Below are positions 4,678 to 7,008 of a stretch of DNA of 7,008 bases, in pieces. The notes beneath the pieces are model-generated. The model made no database searches. It was not told the DNA's origin and worked only from the letters and a program-made list of their open reading frames with translations. Both the position numbers and the translations under genes were made by a program. This DNA comes from Ventricola sp017626895 (GTDB lineage: Bacteria > Bacillota > Clostridia > Christensenellales > Aristaeellaceae), in NCBI GenBank assembly GCA_017626895.1, contig JAGAHV010000195.1, positions 1 through 7,008 on the forward strand, read 5' to 3'. How positions within the stretch are numbered: position 1 is the first letter of the stretch; each line of letters starts with the position of its first letter.

Positions 4678-6468
4678 ATGATCTACGGAAACACAGAAGG
4701 AATCCGGGATTCGGAACTGGCCAGACTGGAAAGTCTGTACGATTTTGAAGTTGAGCCGGACTGTTTTGCCCCCCGGGAACTGCTGGAGGTGATGGCTGAA
4801 TTTACAGGCATGATCGGACGGGAGCTCTCGGTCTATATCGCGCGTTCCGGCGAGGTACTGGATGTGTCGGTAGGCAATCAGAACAGCGTCGGACTCCGAA
4901 ACATCCGGCTGAGACGCAATGCCAACCGTCTGAGCAAGGTGCGCTGTATTCACACGCACCCAAACGGAGATGCGCATCTCTCTGAGGTGGACATCAGCTC
5001 CCTCAAAAGCATGTACTTTGACAGCATGGCGGCCGTCGGCGTTCAGGGGGGACAGATAACCGGTGTTCAGGCCTCTTTTCTGACCCTGACGGACAGCGGC
5101 GAACTGGGCGCGGTTCTTACCAAAGTCGTGCAGGCACATGCCATTCCTCAGCGGGCCTGGATGGAACGCATTGAGGAAACGGACCGGGGTTCGCTGCTTC
5201 CGTCCCGGAACGCCAGCACCCAGGATGAACGGGAACAGGCCGTCCTGGTAAGCATTGAGGATGAACAGTCCATTGAGGAACTAGCCGCGCTGGCCGAAAC
5301 GGCCGGTGCGCTGGTGGTGGGCAAGGTCATTCAGAAAAAGTCCCGCCCGGATACAGCCACGTTCATCGGGCACGGCAAGGCGGATGAGCTTTCCCTGTTT
5401 GCGCAGGCAAAAGAAGCCGACCTGGTGATCTTTGATGATGAACTCAGCGGCGTTCAGCAGCGAAATCTTGAGCAGATTCTCGCCGGCACCCGGGTTCTGG
5501 ACCGGACCGCCCTGATTCTGGATATCTTTGCCCAGCGGGCCCGGTCTCTTGAAGGCAAACTGCAGGTCGAGATGGCACAGCTTGTCTACCAGCTTCCGCG
5601 GCTGACCGGCCACGGCATTGCACTTTCGCGTCTTGGCGGCGGCATTGGCACCCGCGGCCCCGGTGAGACACAGCTGGAGATGGACCGGCGGCGCATTCGC
5701 AAACGCTTGACCGCCCTGCAGAGCGAAATCAACCGGCTCGGGGACCAGCGGCGCCTGCGCCGCGGAAAGCGGGAACGGAATCAGATGAAGACGGTGGCCC
5801 TGGTCGGGTATACCAACGCCGGAAAGACGACCCTTCTGAACCGGCTCAGCGGCGAAAGCTCCTTTGCGGAAAACATGCTGTTTGCCACGCTGGATCCGCT
5901 GGTCAGAACCGTTCATTATCCGGATGGAAACGGCAGCTTCCTGCTGATTGACACTGTCGGCTTTATCAGCAAGCTGCCGCATGCCCTGGTGGATGCGTTC
6001 CGTTCCACACTGGAGGAAACCGTTACGGCCGACCTTCTGCTGGTGGTATCAGACGGTTCCTCACCGCAGATGCACGAACAGTACAAGGTCGTCATGGAGG
6101 TTCTACATTCCCTTGAAGCAGACGAAAAGCCGATTCTGCATGTGCTCAATAAGACCGACCTTGAAGCAGGTCCGGATGAAACCGCTTTCCCGGAGGCGGT
6201 GCGCGTCAGCGCGCTGACCGGAGAGGGAATGGATCATCTGTTCGCCGAGATTCGGGAAAAGCTCTGCGATACCACCAGACAGGTCAGGATCACCCTGCCG
6301 TATACACAGGCACAGGGGGAGGCCTGGGTTCACAGGAACTGTCATATTCTTAAGGAACAGTACACGGATACCGGGTATGACCTTCTCGTGGAGGCGGATG
6401 ATGTCCTGCTGGGAACACTTTACCATCAGTTTGACAGGGACTGTATTTCCGTGATTGAAAACAGTTAA
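4678..6468 (+). CDS. hflX: GTPase HflX with an N-terminal JAMM-like extension
   Basis: HflX is a ribosome-associated GTPase; in characterised bacteria it splits stalled or stress-inactivated 70S ribosomes. The protein has 596 residues against roughly 420-430 for the common form. Residues 188-365 match the HflX N-terminal nucleotide-binding and helical region, including the glycine-rich G-G-G-I-G-T-R-G-P-G-E-T-Q-L-E. The G domain follows: G1 G-Y-T-N-A-G-K-T (377-384), G2 Thr404 in F-A-T-L-D-P, G3 D-T-V-G-F (425-429), G4 N-K-T-D (491-494) and G5 S-A-L (511-513). The C-terminal 60 residues form the usual small domain. Residues 1-170 are an extension with H92-x-H94-x7-S102-x2-D105, a JAMM metal-site pattern; Glu49 could be the acidic partner. 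I recall similar long HflX proteins in Clostridia. The start ATG follows AAAGG (4666-4670) and lies three bases after the desulfurase stop, so the two are probably cotranscribed. Confidence 0.95.
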   Translation: MIYGNTEGIRDSELARLESLYDFEVEPDCFAPRELLEVMAEFTGMIGRELSVYIARSGEVLDVSVGNQNSVGLRNIRLRRNANRLSKVRCIHTHPNGDAHLSEVDISSLKSMYFDSMAAVGVQGGQITGVQASFLTLTDSGELGAVLTKVVQAHAIPQRAWMERIEETDRGSLLPSRNASTQDEREQAVLVSIEDEQSIEELAALAETAGALVVGKVIQKKSRPDTATFIGHGKADELSLFAQAKEADLVIFDDELSGVQQRNLEQILAGTRVLDRTALILDIFAQRARSLEGKLQVEMAQLVYQLPRLTGHGIALSRLGGGIGTRGPGETQLEMDRRRIRKRLTALQSEINRLGDQRRLRRGKRERNQMKTVALVGYTNAGKTTLLNRLSGESSFAENMLFATLDPLVRTVHYPDGNGSFLLIDTVGFISKLPHALVDAFRSTLEETVTADLLLVVSDGSSPQMHEQYKVVMEVLHSLEADEKPILHVLNKTDLEAGPDETAFPEAVRVSALTGEGMDHLFAEIREKLCDTTRQVRITLPYTQAQGEAWVHRNCHILKEQYTDTGYDLLVEADDVLLGTLYHQFDRDCISVIENS

Positions 6469-6483
6469 TGCCCGGGCTATGAA

Positions 6484-6498
6484 CAGGTCCTGAACCTG
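6484..6498 (+). other. Short hairpin between hflX and the M15 peptidase gene
   Basis: CAGGT (6484-6488) and ACCTG (6494-6498) can form a five-base stem around CCTGA. No U-tract follows, so it is not an intrinsic terminator, and readthrough into the next gene is likely. It may be chance. Confidence 0.3.
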
Positions 6499-6528
6499 AG
6501 AAGATCTGGAAAGGGGATAGAGAGAGTA

Positions 6529-7008
6529 ATGTTTTTGGAATCGATGGCCGGTGTCCTTTTCGGATTCACGGTGGCCTTCCAGTCCTGGGGATTCATGATG
6601 CCGCATCAGAATCCCATGGATACGCTGATTCTGGTCAATAAGCAGAACAGAGCGCCCGTTCTGCCGGTTATGCTGGTAAAACCGAATGTGCCGCCGGTGG
6701 AGGAACGGATCTCGGAAAACATCTATATGCGCCCGGATGCCGCCGCGGCACTTGAACAGATGTTTGAGGCGGCAAAACAGGACGGGATCATGCTTTATGC
6801 GCTCAGCGGTTTTCGCAGCTATGCCACCCAGAAAGCAATTTACAATCGGAAGGAACGGCCGGAATACGGGATTTCCAGCGTCGCAAAGCCGGGTTATTCG
6901 GAACACCAGACCGGACTGGCCATGGATTTTGAGGGCGAGTCGACCCTGGGAAAAGGGCTGGTGGAGGCCATTGCGGATTCACCCGAGGGAATCTGGGTAG
7001 CACAGCAC
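6529..7008 (+). CDS. VanY-like M15 D-alanyl-D-alanine carboxypeptidase (3' end missing)
   Basis: This family trims the terminal D-Ala from peptidoglycan stem peptides outside the membrane, using zinc. The frame is open to the window edge; 160 residues are visible. D-T-L-I-L-V-N-K (31-38) is the typical entry motif. S-G-F-R-S-Y (93-98) and P-G-Y-S-E-H-Q-T-G-L-A-M-D-F (121-134) are the core motifs, with His126 and Asp133 as the first two zinc ligands. The catalytic Glu and third ligand (usual E-P-W-H) lie beyond the window. The N-terminus has a hydrophobic stretch (about residues 5-17) that may be a signal or anchor, but from ATG 6529 it lacks a basic n-region. The frame is open back to the hflX stop, and the codons just before 6529 encode Arg and Lys, so a non-ATG upstream start is possible. 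Purine-rich AAAGGGG (6510-6516) and GAGAGAG (6520-6526) precede the ATG; neither is ideally spaced. It lies 60 bases after hflX. Confidence 0.88.
   Translation, partial: MFLESMAGVLFGFTVAFQSWGFMMPHQNPMDTLILVNKQNRAPVLPVMLVKPNVPPVEERISENIYMRPDAAAALEQMFEAAKQDGIMLYALSGFRSYATQKAIYNRKERPEYGISSVAKPGYSEHQTGLAMDFEGESTLGKGLVEAIADSPEGIWVAQH

Noticed and set aside
3628..5139. Long antisense open frame (503 codons) opposite the desulfurase and the hflX start
   Set aside because: It lies opposite two clearly conserved genes, shows no recognisable domain and spans a gene boundary. High GC with many CGG and GCC codons readily leaves the other strand open.
6484..6520. Terminator after hflX
   Set aside because: The CAGGT/ACCTG stem is only five bases and is followed by AG-rich sequence without a U-tract.

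Overview
The window reads as chromosomal DNA of an anaerobic, fermentative member of the Bacillota (Clostridia- or Erysipelotrichia-like). This rests on the Rnf gene order G-E-A-B, a clostridial-style multi-cluster RnfB, strong AGGAGG ribosome binding sites and a clostridial-type long HflX. The species cannot be named from the sequence. All genes are on the + strand, and no phage, IS, CRISPR, tRNA or rRNA feature was seen.

Positions 1-3258 hold the 3' part of an rnf operon: a 5'-truncated RnfG-type flavoprotein with three tandem FMN-binding domains, then rnfE, rnfA and rnfB. The genes are tightly packed (a 4-base overlap, then gaps of 12 and 21 bases). The operon ends at a strong intrinsic terminator (3271-3311). 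The encoded proteins belong to the membrane Rnf complex, which passes electrons between ferredoxin and NAD+ and couples this to Na+ or H+ transport. RnfB takes electrons from ferredoxin, RnfA and RnfE carry them through the membrane on an iron-sulfur centre, and RnfG carries covalent FMN outside. Two subunits are enlarged. RnfG has at least three FMN domains instead of one. RnfB has six ferredoxin-type cysteine motifs after its N-terminal cluster domain.

Positions 3259-3558 hold no gene I can support. They contain the rnf terminator, a good sigma-A-like promoter (TTGTGG-N17-TACAAT) and a hairpin-rich leader of about 186 bases. This leader may be a regulatory 5' UTR or a small RNA.

Positions 3559-7008 look like a second transcription unit: a group I (NifS/IscS-like) cysteine desulfurase, a long HflX GTPase three bases downstream whose N-terminal extension carries a JAMM-type metal-site motif, and, after 60 bases, the start of a VanY-like M15 D,D-carboxypeptidase that runs off the window. 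Arginine codon choice changes sharply at the boundary: CGT/CGC in rnfE and rnfA, mainly CGG in the desulfurase. This fits a high-expression operon next to a lower-expression housekeeping one.

The main points of interest are the multi-flavin RnfG with the expanded RnfB (a possible lengthened electron wire), the JAMM-like domain on HflX, and the structured leader. None is proof of a new system.
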